This document shows positions 1 through 11,857 of a stretch of DNA of 64,000 nucleotides, in pieces; within the stretch, counting starts at the first letter, position 1; each line of letters begins with the position of its first letter. The stretch spans positions 5,492,667-5,556,666 of the forward strand of contig SSBO01000007.1 in the NCBI GenBank assembly GCA_005281725.1. The letters run 5' to 3'. The notes beneath the pieces are model-generated. The model was not told where the DNA came from. It saw nothing but the letters and a program-made list of their open reading frames with translations, and did not search any database. Origin of the DNA: Wuchereria bancrofti (taxonomy: Eukaryota > Nematoda > Chromadorea > Rhabditida > Onchocercidae). The position numbers were made by a program, and so were the translations under genes.

Positions 1-3000
1 TCGACTAAATGTCAGCTTTAAATTGAAATTCAGTAAACAATTTTAAAAAAAGTGGAGAGTAAAAGAAATCCGGACTTGTGCTCCTTATGATCCTTTAAAC
101 AGTACATATTTCTATTCATTTAAAGGAATTACTCGGTTAACAATTAAGCACTACTTTAAAACTTCACCTTCAAAAAAAATATTTCAAACACTTTTGAACA
201 TGTAAAATATTAGCAACACAGTGGTTACTGTAACAGGAATGACCTTTTTTACGAGTTTTTCTGTTTTCATTTAACTTCCTTCCCCTTCTTCCTCAACAAA
301 TCCACTTCTGCTTGTTTTTTCTCTATAAATATGAAAGCATGGATTCATTTACATAGCGCTAACATCGCCCCTCTAATCCTTACAACTTACCAAAGACGAT
401 ATTTAGTAGCAATTTAAATTCGTGCCTCTTTATTACTTGAGTAGTTTATTTTATTTCATACTCCGTACTGTTCTATTTCTGGTACTCCTGGAGTCAAATA
501 TTTTTTTTCTTCGTTTCCGAACTATTTTGAACATTTCAAACTTTTGCTGTCTTTTTTTTTCAAATGCTATGCCGGTATTCTGTTCCTATAGTTGTTTCTT
601 GTTTATAATTTTTTAAGGAACTGGTTGCCTTTGCTATATCCACGGCTTTTAAGTGCCTACTTCCCGTTCCCGTATCTTTTTTCATCTTTACCGCCATTGT
701 CACCACTATATATCAATTTTAGGCAAAGGCTTATCCAATGAAATTTCCTTAAATCCATATTATCGAAGACAACCACTATGAAAAGTTGCCAGTACATATC
801 GAAGAATAGCTTCTAAAAAAGAGTTTATTGGTCTTTATTCCTTTAAAATTGCTGACAGTCGATTTATATACGTGCAGTAATCATGTACTGATAATTAATC
901 AGTACATGTACAATAGTTCAGTTAAGTTCTACTGTTTGCTTCACAAAGATTCGACAGAAATTTGACACTGATCTTTTCATTTATTCTTTCTCTCCCTTTC
1001 TCTGTACTTTCTAAGTAACTTCAACTTGGGTTCTTACCTCCACCTTTGTCGTTTGCTTATTTTTAGTTCGAAAAATTTCTACATGATTTTTTGAAGTACA
1101 AATAGTCCAATTTTCAATTGCATTATTCATGCTTCACAGAAAGCACTTTCCCTCGAACCTTCCTTATTTTTAACTTTTATTACCGCCTCGTACAATATGA
1201 ATGCAAACGAATCTGTCAATATCGTTCATACGTGATCTGTTTTCCTAATTTATTTCATTTCATTACGCTTAATGACTAATTATCACCAGTATGACAATGA
1301 TTTCATTTGAAATGTAAATTGTGTTTGAACGCAGAGAAATTCATAGAGTGAACATGTCTTGTCTGAAGTTTTCCCTACAAATGTTAAATGTTCAGTTAAT
1401 TTATTTGAATGTCTGATTATACTATTACGTGGTGAGAAAGGTTTTTATGCGTATGTGGTAATGGTCTTTTTAGCATCAATGGAAATTATATCTTATTGTT
1501 ATCGCAGTACCTTCCATTGACTGTCTGGGTAATTCTTAAGTTTTGCGACTTCTGATATCAGTACATAAAGATGGAGTAAGATAGGCTGGCTAGATGCTTG
1601 TATTGTAAAAAGTTTTTTTTTTCTTTTTTTTTTTTTTTTTTTGATTTAGCATCTGTCTGAAAGGGGAGATTAAAGGAGGATATAAGAAGAGATTGACTTC
1701 TCCATGAATAATTTGCAGAGTGGAATGTTTATTGCCGATTAGTCGATTATTGATAAGATCAATTAGCAGTAACAGGAAAGATGTCGGAGTAAACATAGAT
1801 GAGAGGGAAAGGAGAGAGAGAGAAAATCAGTTTTTTCTTGAATCGCATTATATTCATATCCGTATGCGCTCTATTGAGGAACTATTACACAGCAGTGTTT
1901 TGATATTGTTCTTCTTCATTAAAAAACTTCAAATTTTCTGGGAACTTTCCACCTTATTTGATAAAAAAAGTAATAAAAAAATTGTAACATCGCTGGTTCG
2001 CAGTTTACTATCTTGCAAGACAACCTAATAAAGTAGAGAGTCTGATCTTTGAAATTTGTAGAGTTGAAAAAAATTAAAAACCCTCTTATATGTTGGAAAA
2101 ACCTGATTCAGTGTTGTGATAATTAAACTTCAAGTTTTAAATTTGAAAGATCGGAATCCCGCCTAACTCGAAATAATCTTTACAAAACGAAAGGACGTCT
2201 GATCACGCCAGTCGAAATAAGAAACATTCATTACATTTCCAGTCAGGAAGGTGGCAGGAAATCTCTTGCCGTTATCTTCATAGGAAGTGGAATTAAGAGG
2301 CATGTTTATTTGCTTTTATTATATTTGCATATTTCTATAAACTTTATTTCAATTGAGAATTGCATGTATCAAGTAAACACGTGGGCGTGCTGAATATTCT
2401 GAACGAACGGAGAATGCTTGCCTATTTGTGCCCTTGAAGGACTTGGGAAGAGTAGAATGCCTATTGCTAACTCCAAGTCTGACATAATATTGGTCAATGA
2501 CGTATGGCAAAGAGAGCTCTTTCATTAAAAAGTGATTTTTTTTTTCCTCTTTTGAGAGCAGAAAAAATAAATATAAAAGCTTCATTGCATGAGAGCTTTT
2601 ATTCACGGATGGTTACATCTAGCAAGGGACGGGCGGTTAAGTAAGCGAATGATGTCAACAATTATTACCAACTACACCCAGGCAAGAGTAGGCTCTGTTT
2701 ATTTAACCACTACCAAACTCGATCTCTCACTCTTTTTAAAAAAAACTTTCGATGTTTTTCATCTAGAAAACTTTTCCTTCTTAAGCAACTTTTCATTAGG
2801 AAATTTGAAGAAAAGCCGTATACAGTGACATGTATAAATTGCTTATCCGACTCTCTAAATCATTTCAATTGAATTTTTGAAAATAGGTGGGATTCTCGCT
2901 GGAATATTTATATTTTTTCCACATGTTGAATGAAAAATCCGGTTAAATAAGCTACTTCCCTACAGCTTTCATAAATTTTCGATGAGAGTAGAAGTTCGCA

Positions 3001-4096
3001 GAAATATGAAAGCAAAATTTATTATATATTTTAATTATAAAATATTATTTCGAAATATTAAACTGAAGTACTGCATTAATGATACTTGAATACATGAACA
3101 CTGAGTTAACAACTAATTATTCCTCGGAATGTTCTTCGGAATCTTAAAAAGAGTAAGATTAAAGTTTAGATTGGTTTCAATTCCAGAAAAAATGTGATGA
3201 ATAGATTTTGAATTCTAAATACCGATGTGATGATGAATAGTTGTGGATGGTTGCCATCATTAGCTTACATTGTTACTCGTTTTGTCTCATTTCATTATTT
3301 TTAAGCCTCATAAAGAACCAAAAAATTGAAATGAATGAAAATGGGTGGAACAAAATCGGAAAGAAAAAACGCTTTCAACAGCAAAACGACTGAAATAACA
3401 TGTAGTTCTAGCTTATCTTCATTGCTGCAAAAGAAAAACAAATGAATAACACTGAAAGTTTTCTTTTTTTTCTTTTTGAAATAAATGATGGGAAGGAAAT
3501 GATTTTATGGGATGAATTTGAAGAACAATTAATTAACGGTGATAGTTACAAATGTGGCAAAGTACTTCAAAAATGAATGTAGTAAACAAAACTGAAAAAT
3601 TACTTTCAAGAAAAATGTTGAAATTTAGCTGAAGAATTAGTTATTAATGAAGATTATTCTTCCTGTTAATTTTAAGCATTTAAACTTTATGTGCCTTTTT
3701 AAGCAGTGATTTTGTAGCGATTTTGCAAGACTTTAATTCTAAAAGAATTAGCAGGAAGAATGATGGATTAAATATCACGGCATCACATTGCATCATACAA
3801 AAAAAAAAAGAAAAAACTAAAAGTTATAAATGAAATAGCTAATTCTCACCGATTAAAATTACAAGAGTACGTAGCAGAATATCACTCAGAATTTGTCGAA
3901 TTTAAATGAAAATTTAGGCTATATTTAAACATCAAATACTTCTGAAAAAAAAACGTCATCAGTCTCCTTGAAAATCAAGTTCCAAATTTATTGGAACATT
4001 TAGAAGTAATTCTCCTTATTATCAACCTTGGATAAGTGATCGTTTCAGTAGCAAACTAATCATCGAAATTAAAACTTCAATATCGTTGAAGAAAAA
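1..4096. other. Gene-poor AT-rich stretch
   Basis: No gene is recognised here. The stretch holds a long oligo-T run at about 1612-1642 and AT-rich spacer. A minus-strand open frame at 2349-2606 has reasonable residue diversity near its end but no recognisable domain. The 3' end of the neighbouring E1 beta gene reaches into the right edge: a minus-strand AATAAA poly(A) signal lies at 3992-3987, about 105 bases past that gene's stop codon. Confidence 0.5.
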
Positions 4097-7033
4097 TCAG
4101 TGCTGAAAATCGATTAATTTTTTGATTGCTTCTATTATGCGCCACTTCGTCGGTAGATAAAAGGGTTCGAAAATATGCGGAAATGGTGTATCCCAGCCGC
4201 AAACACGACTGATTGGAGCTTCCAAGTGAAAGAAACATCGTTCCTGAATATTTCAGTATTACCAGGACTAAAGGTGTTGTGAATACAAATATGCTTAAAA
4301 ATTATCTGAATATTCGTTTTCCTAAGACTGGAAAAAAATCCCCCAATTATTAGCCGGGATAAATATTTGGATTTTTTGAAATCAAATTTTCAAATGCAAC
4401 TTTTCACACAAAAAAGTAATCCGTAACAGATAGTTTGTAACAAAAATATACAATTTTCCCACCTGAACTTTCGTTGATATTTCGGCTGCGAATCCGGAAG
4501 TTATGGGTGCTTCGTGAGTTATTATTAGATGACCAGTTTTTTGAACACTCTGAAGTTAATATAGAGAGATGTAAAACCGGCAGTAACATCCTATATTTTG
4601 AAAAAGAAAAACTGACCTATTTCATATGCTCAACAATAGTGCAAATAATAAGTGAAACAGATCATAAATTTAAAAAATTGAACAAACCTTTGCAACCGTA
4701 TCGATATCCCACGGTAAAATGGTTCTCAAATCAATCACTTCACAACTGACACCAATTTCTTCCTCAACGACTTTCGCAGCATCAAGTGCAACGTGTAACT
4801 GAGTACCCCAGCTAACAACTGTTATATCTTTCCCTGAAAATTAAGATACTTTCAATGTATCGTGATATCATATCATAACATCCATCATACCTTGGAAAAC
4901 ATTAAATTAAAAAGCGATAAGTAATGTATGAGGTTGATAACCTTTATGAAATAAAAGCAGCTTTACATTTTTATGAACTAATTCATGAAGAATGAACAAA
5001 AGTTTGTAAAGCATAAAATCGTAACATCGTGTAATGAATAAATAGATCGTTGAATATACTCTTTAGGATAATGCATTCTAAAAAAAATTTTTTTTCAAAC
5101 CTTCTTTGACTACTTCAGCTTGTTCAAGTTCAGTCTCATAATCTCCGATCGGAACGTCTTCAACTGCTGCACGATACAGTAATTTTGGCTCAAAAAATAT
5201 ACATGGATTCTCGTTTCGAATGCATGACAACAGTAAACCTTTCGCTTGAATCGGTCCACGTGGAACCACTACCTTAAACATAATTCCTTATGTTCTCTCA
5301 GTCAAGAAGTTTCTGAAACAAACAAAATATAAACTGATAGATTTATGCTTAGGAATTCAAAATATTGAAATGCAGCACGAAATGTAAAAATAACTGTTTT
5401 GCATTTAAATTACAATATTGACTTTTGAAGTTTTACTTACACTGTCAACATTTGAATTATGCTTAATATTAAAAAGAATCACTTTATCTTAAAAAATGAA
5501 ATGGATGATAATTCTGAAAGCGATTAGCAGATGCTTGCAAGACTTCCAACAAACAATTTATACCTTTAGACCTGGCGTATGTGTGAAATAAGCTTCAGGG
5601 CTTTGTGAATGATAGAGACCGCCATGACCTACAGCACCCCACGTTGCTCTTATTGTCAATTTCCCGCAGTTAAATAAATTTCCACTTCTATACCGATACT
5701 TGGCTGCTTCGTTCACAATCTAGAAACACAATAATGAAAGGATATCGTAAATTGATAAGCTATCTGCAATACTTCGTAAGTTCAATTTTAACCAGACTAA
5801 ACTGATTAATCCAGATTAAATGAGGAAATGAAGCTACCATTATGTACCATCATTAGCATAAAGCTTACTGTACCTCTTTCTGTCTTAACAATCTATACTT
5901 CATGAAATGAAAAGAGATTAAGTTCAGAGTGGAATCAAGATATATTACCTGATCGAAAGCTGGGAATATGTAATCAGCAAATTGTATTTCTGCAATGGCT
6001 GTCGAACCGCAAACTGCCAAACCGATGCCGAAACCAGCTATTCCTTGCTCACAAATAGGTGTATTAAAAACACGATCTTTGCCTGTAAAAATTAATGTAT
6101 GCCTTAGATTTGAATCATATGAAGTGAAATGAAACACTTTTAAATAACGATTTTTGAAAATAAGGATTTCAAAAACATTTTTAAATACTTTTAAAAAGCA
6201 TTACAATTTTCTATCTAAATATTTCATTGATGCACTACCAATAGCAGAAATTTAAATATATGTATTTTAAAAGCGGTCATGTAATCCTGGCAACGTTTTA
6301 TGATTTTGGTTTTATGGCAGTGTTTTATCCTGGTACAACGTTTTATTTAATTCTTCATAAAAGGATTAAATAAAAGTCCGTCTGCAATGAAATCAAATGC
6401 TGTTTTAAAAATTCCTTCAATTTCGCTCCATTTAAATTATATCTATTTTTGCATTATTAAAGATGAAATTCCGCTAGTAATCAAACTTTTTAATGCATTG
6501 AAAAGTGTACAGAAATCCATTGAACTATGTGAAATAAGCTCAATTTTCAGTTTCAATTAAACCCTAATCAATAAATATGATAGTTTGCATTTAATAACAG
6601 TGCAAATCAACAGACCATACTTCGCCTGTAAGCCAATGGTACATCGGAAAACACCACCAAATGCAACATCCTCGCCGAAAAGACATGTGGATGAGTCACT
6701 TCCCATAGCGATATCTATTGCATTGTTGATCGCTTGGCATAGATTCATCCTGCTTATTTCACCTGAACTTTTGCAATTACGGAAATAACCGGAATGAAGT
6801 AAATCAGTGAATTATGGATAATTAAATCTCTTTTTACTACTAGATGAAATATTCCATGAGCATCTGCCAATATGTAAACTAATTCAATCATTTTTGTAAA
6901 AATGAAAGAAAGCAACAAAACCATGTGAAGGATCTGCTTGGCTGGGGACAAATGTAATTCCTGATGCATATCGTATCGAAGGGATTTTTATGAGATTTAT
7001 CAATGATTTGATAACATATCCTGTTGTTGCCAT
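4097..7033 (-). CDS. BCKDHB: Branched-chain 2-oxoacid dehydrogenase E1 component, beta subunit (mitochondrial)
   Basis: This is the beta subunit of the thiamine-dependent E1 decarboxylase of the mitochondrial branched-chain 2-oxoacid dehydrogenase complex, which acts on the keto acids from Leu, Ile and Val. Eight exons join in phase: 7033-6922, 6762-6616, 6082-5949, 5719-5564, 5272-5101, 4833-4688, 4549-4463 and 4243-4097. They give 366 aa, against about 390 in vertebrates. The first 37 residues ([11 protein letters not shown]...) lack acidic residues at the extreme N-terminus and look like a mitochondrial targeting peptide. Family hallmarks are [66 protein letters not shown] and [16 protein letters not shown]. 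These separate it from pyruvate dehydrogenase E1 beta. The start is the only ATG giving a targeting peptide in phase with exon 2. A poly(A) signal lies about 105 bases after the stop. The exon 5 acceptor (TTTAAG) is slightly weak. Otherwise the model has no lesion. Confidence 0.95.
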
Positions 7034-7599
7034 CGTTTTTGGTAGCTAAATGAAGGACGATTGTCTTGTCATCTATTACTACCCTACGCTAAAGCAAAGC
7101 ATACCGGCACAAACTCTTATTCATTACGTTTATTTACAACTAAACAAAACAAAAAATTAATAACAACTTTAATTGCTGCATTTGGCTTTACAAATATTAG
7201 TTACAGTATTTGTAAAGTAACCCAATGAAAGTATATGTTTTACTAATCGTTTCAATAAATGTTGGCAAATATATTTTGTTTATGTTCTCTGAGCGACGTA
7301 TGAACTACAAAAACAAAAACAGATCACGCAGTTTACGTGATGAAAGGGACCATTGGATGCCTATTTCCGATATCAGCTCATGAAATTATTACTGCTAGAG
7401 AGTCACTGTTTTCAAATGACATAGTTGACACTGTTGTGTTGATAGAAGTGAAAAATCAGTTGACAAAATGAACGACACACAGGTGAAGGATGCTTGAGAG
7501 TTCTACAGAGAAAGCGCCCTCCGAGTGTTTACATGAAGATCAGCGAGAGTGGTGCCATCGCCGATTTGTACAGTTTTCGCTCTTTCTTTCTTCCATTCG
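7034..7599. other. Upstream region of the E1 beta gene
   Basis: This is the presumed 5' flank and promoter area of the minus-strand E1 beta gene. I see no open reading frame of note and no obvious TATA element. Confidence 0.4.
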
Positions 7600-7827
7600 C
7601 TTACTCTGTGGGTAAAGAGCTAATGCTTGCCCGATGTGCCATGCCGAATGTCATCTGAGACAAAGCATTAGCATTCATTCATTCATTCATTCATTCATTC
7701 ATTCATTCATTCATTCATTCATTCATTCATTCATTCATTCGAACAGACATTGTTGCAGGGTTAGATTTTCTATAAAATTATTGGAAAGCTTTCCCTGGAA
7801 ACTTTCTGTTTCAATTAGAATTTATAA
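7600..7827. repeat. Left copy of 228-base direct duplication flanking the N gap
   Basis: Positions 7600-7827 and 7839-8066 are the same sequence, including the ATTC microsatellite and its unique flanks, and are separated only by the run of N at 7828-7838. Identity over the whole length and the position against a gap point to two unmerged contig ends rather than a biological duplication. Confidence 0.9.
7672..7741. repeat. (ATTC)n tetranucleotide microsatellite, left copy
   Basis: About 17 perfect ATTC units. Read in one frame they give an artificial Ser-Phe-Ile-His repeat, which is not a protein. The same array recurs at 7911-7980 in the right copy. Confidence 0.97.
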
Positions 7828-7838
7828 NNNNNNNNNNN
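7828..7838. other. Assembly gap (11 N)
   Basis: A run of 11 undetermined bases, with the sequence on its left repeated exactly on its right. Confidence 0.99.
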
Positions 7839-8066
7839 CTTACTCTGTGGGTAAAGAGCTAATGCTTGCCCGATGTGCCATGCCGAATGTCATCTGAGAC
7901 AAAGCATTAGCATTCATTCATTCATTCATTCATTCATTCATTCATTCATTCATTCATTCATTCATTCATTCATTCATTCGAACAGACATTGTTGCAGGGT
8001 TAGATTTTCTATAAAATTATTGGAAAGCTTTCCCTGGAAACTTTCTGTTTCAATTAGAATTTATAA
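7839..8066. repeat. Right copy of 228-base direct duplication flanking the N gap
   Basis: Identical to 7600-7827. It includes a second ATTC array at 7911-7980. Confidence 0.9.
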
Positions 8067-11000
8067 AGAATATCGTAAAACAGAAATTGCTGAAATGACT
8101 TTTGTGTATTTATGAATGATGTAAGTGAGAGATGTAAGTGATAAGTTTTCCACGTATGACAGTAACAATGATAGAGAAAGGTGTTCAAATAAATTGCTTT
8201 TTCATATTATTAATAAAATATTAGTTAGTTATGAAATGAAATGACCATGTCAATGGCAGGATGGAAAACGAAAATTTGTCGGAAATTTTTAAAATGATTG
8301 TGACATATTTACTTATCGTTTGTATTAAAGCGTTATCACCTGATTTTAATGATTATAGGACTGTCACTGATCTTAGCGTGTTTACTTCATTTGCAACAAG
8401 TTTGAAATTATTTATATATATAATTGTTGGAGAACTGTAGAACATAATTTTTTCGCATTTAATTCATTGAATTGGATTGCTAAATTGAACCTACTGCTAT
8501 GAGTACAACTATAAAAGGGGTTGGAGGTCATCTATTTTTCCTTTGCTAACTAAATTGAGGAGATGGTGGGGGCGCTTATTTCTGATTATTTGCGTTCCGC
8601 AAATATAACAATGCTTATTGTAAATAATGGAAATGTTGCAGGAAAAACAAAATAGGAAGCAGAGAAGTTAATGCAGAAAATTTAAAATAATGTCGATCGT
8701 CGCTAAGTTTAAAATAATTGGTAGGAAAAAACAAAAATTTCTAAAGGCGAAAAAATTACGCGGAAATCAGTAATCACTCAGTCCCAATCACTGAAAGTGC
8801 CAGCTTATTATTTTACAGCAGAGGATATAAATATGGAAAATTTATAGTACCATCCAACTTTTGAATAGAATAATTCGTACAAATTCAATCCAAATGCAAA
8901 TGCCATAAAATTTACAAATCAAAGTTGATAATCTATCAAAATAATCATCGAAGCTTGCTATCACTGAAGAATTAATGATGTAAAGTGTGTTAAGCTTATC
9001 ACTCCTCAAGAAAAAAATAAGTTGTGCTAAGTGAGAGTACTGCCTTATCAAAGAAATGTTATAAAGAATGAAGGAAATAATAGATCAGAACCGAAATGAA
9101 TAACTTTGAGTCATATTGATCATAATAACACTAAGAGTGCCATTAACAGTTTTAATGATTTCGGTGGATTCATTGTATTATATCGATAAACTTATTTATA
9201 AATATTTCAATTACTTTTAATGTTGAATTTGATCCTAAGAACTCGAATACAATTTAATGAATAAAATTCAAAGACTCATATTTTCAAAGAGTTTACTAAG
9301 GTATAATGGTGAAAAATAATGAAAAAATTAAAGTTGTTTTGCTCATGACAATACTAGTGATATTAGAATGAAATGCGCATTTAACCAGTAACCCATAGGA
9401 AGATCATTGTTGAAAGTTGTTAAATCAGCATGAAATTTTTAAAATGAAAATGCTAAACTTTTTCTAATACCAACAATAGCCAACTTAATGTTATTTCTCC
9501 CCCGCTTTTAAGTCAATAAGTAGTTCTAGCAATTGTTACATCTCTCGGTGTATCTTTTGTTTATTGCAAAAGTTGCTTAAATGGATGGATGGATGATCCC
9601 GAAATTGTTTACACCTGTCTAGCATTGCACACAACGACTTCATTTGTTACAGCGACTATCCCAATTTCTTCAACACATTACTGATACGTACGACTTACAA
9701 TTAATGAATCCTTTCTATCATCTTTCAGCAAAAGGTTAATTTACCATGTCAAAGCGCATCCTAAAGCATAAAATTCAGTTTTGACCTTTGCAATATTATA
9801 AAAATGCTAAACTACGTTGCGAATCAATTTATAGCGAAATAATCCACAACTTGAATATGAGATAACAGTTTTAAGTTCGAGAACACGTCATAACTCATTA
9901 TAACAGATTGTTTCCTAAAAAAGAGGAGCATTTAATTTCAGAAATTTTGATTTTGTTTTGACTTGCTTCTTTTTTTATCCTACTTTGTTTTGATTTGTTA
10001 AACAGGAATAGTACTTATTTGTTACCAAGTTGGAACTATACCTCCGCATTATTTGTTCTAGCAAAACCAGTCTCTTGGCTTAATGTTTAGTTGAATGGAA
10101 GAATATAAAAATATATCTAGCTGCTCTGTTTTGGTTTGTTAAGTAAGAATGGTGTTTATTTCTCATTATAATGCTTAAAAATGTTAGGAGGAATGAATGA
10201 ATGATATTATGATTGCAGTAGAATTTCCAGGAATTTTATTTTAAAGTGATCGAAAATTTACTACTGGATATTATATCATAACATAATGATAATAACAATA
10301 TAAAACAACTTTTTCATTTTTTTTTTTTTTTTTGTTTTGTTCAGCTATGAATAGTTAAGTATGAAATTTTCAGGTATTAGAGAATAAGTTTACAAAATCA
10401 CAATAACATCACAAATGGAAGAATCATTTCGAGTAGATTTGAAGCATTTCAAACAATCCTTTAAATTTTTCAAAATGAGCGCTGTGTATTTTTTAAGTTT
10501 GCAATGAATATAGGTAGCATACTTGTAGAAATATGGACAATAAGGAAAGGGCATGAATAAAACACTTTAAGAATTGAAATTTCTAACAAACGGTGAACTT
10601 CGCACTTTTAAACAAGAATTTTCGAAGATAGAGTATGAAAATAATTGAAAACAGAGAACAAATAAAGCTATGAAAGGAATGTTCTAAATTTTGTTTGAGC
10701 TATATAAAAAATATATGGAATAACAAATAAAAAGAAATTTTAAAAAAAGTATAGTACAATAAAAACAATTAGTCAACATGTAGATGAAAAACAGTTTGTG
10801 AAAAACAGGGAAGTTTGTAACTGAATTTACACTACTGGACCTTGGCTTATTTTTGTACTTGTACTGATACATTTTATGTTCTAGGGCTAGTCTATCATTA
10901 GCTGTAAATAAAAATACTATGGTTTTGCTGCTAAATAGGAAACTTAGTATGTGACTAATTAACTTCACCTAAAAATGATTGTCTGAGTTGTTAGTTAGAA

Positions 11001-11788
11001 ATAAATCAATCAACTTGCTATCAACTAACTAAAAAAAATTATCGATTAATCTTAGTACTTTAAATGTAAACTTTTTTGAAATTGTACGACTTTCAAGACA
11101 ACAAAGTAAAATTTTAAACTGAGAGTCACCATCCCTGCAATATTTCCTGCCCGTAAAATAATATTGGTAATATCACTGAGTAAAAACAATACGTCTATAA
11201 ATTAAAAAAAAAAACACGAAAATAAACAGAAAAAGAAAGCATTTGTGAAATAAAAACATGATAAAGCATATTAGCACACTAAGCTTCTGAAATCTATTAG
11301 CAAAATTCAATCAAGTTGAATTCCCAAATGAATCGATGCATCTTAAAAGACATGAAAATCGCTAAAAAAGAAATTAATAGAACTGAAGTGGATGGCGATG
11401 GAATGGCGATAGCTCCTCTGCTCACAACAAAGTATGAATTGAAAGTGAACTAAATATGATAGAATTTGAATTTATTCCATTACCTTTTATTTGATTTCAA
11501 GCTAATGTTCACTCTAGCTGGCTACACTGGTGCTACATCATCATCTCCTTTAATTGCTATTCACACTTTAGATTTTTCACTTGAAATAAAACAAATGTAA
11601 ATTCAAATTAATGAAGTGAAATGTTATTAAATGCTCAGTGAACAGTAAATTCATATTCTTTGTATTCTAAAAACCACAGGTAAAAGTGCGATGATTCCAA
11701 TATTATCGTTTTTATATCAGTGTCTTATTACACCAATAAAACTTGGAATGTTCAAATTTAGGAAAGATCATATACAATTTAGCATGCT
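8067..11788. other. Intergenic stretch, downstream of the bZIP gene
   Basis: AT-rich with no recognisable gene. A loosely duplicated T-rich segment occurs near 9988-10035 and 10124-10172, and an oligo-T run lies at about 10316-10334. The right-hand part should contain the 3' UTR of the bZIP gene that ends at 11789. Confidence 0.45.
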
Positions 11789-11824
11789 TCATATTTTTGA
11801 CTTCCGAGTGGCCAATTCTGGTTT

Positions 11825-11857
<33 letters not shown>

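Noticed and set aside
7634..8115. Plus-strand frames with Ser-Phe-Ile-His repeats
   Set aside because: They are produced by translating the ATTC microsatellite and the duplicated gap flank, not by a gene.
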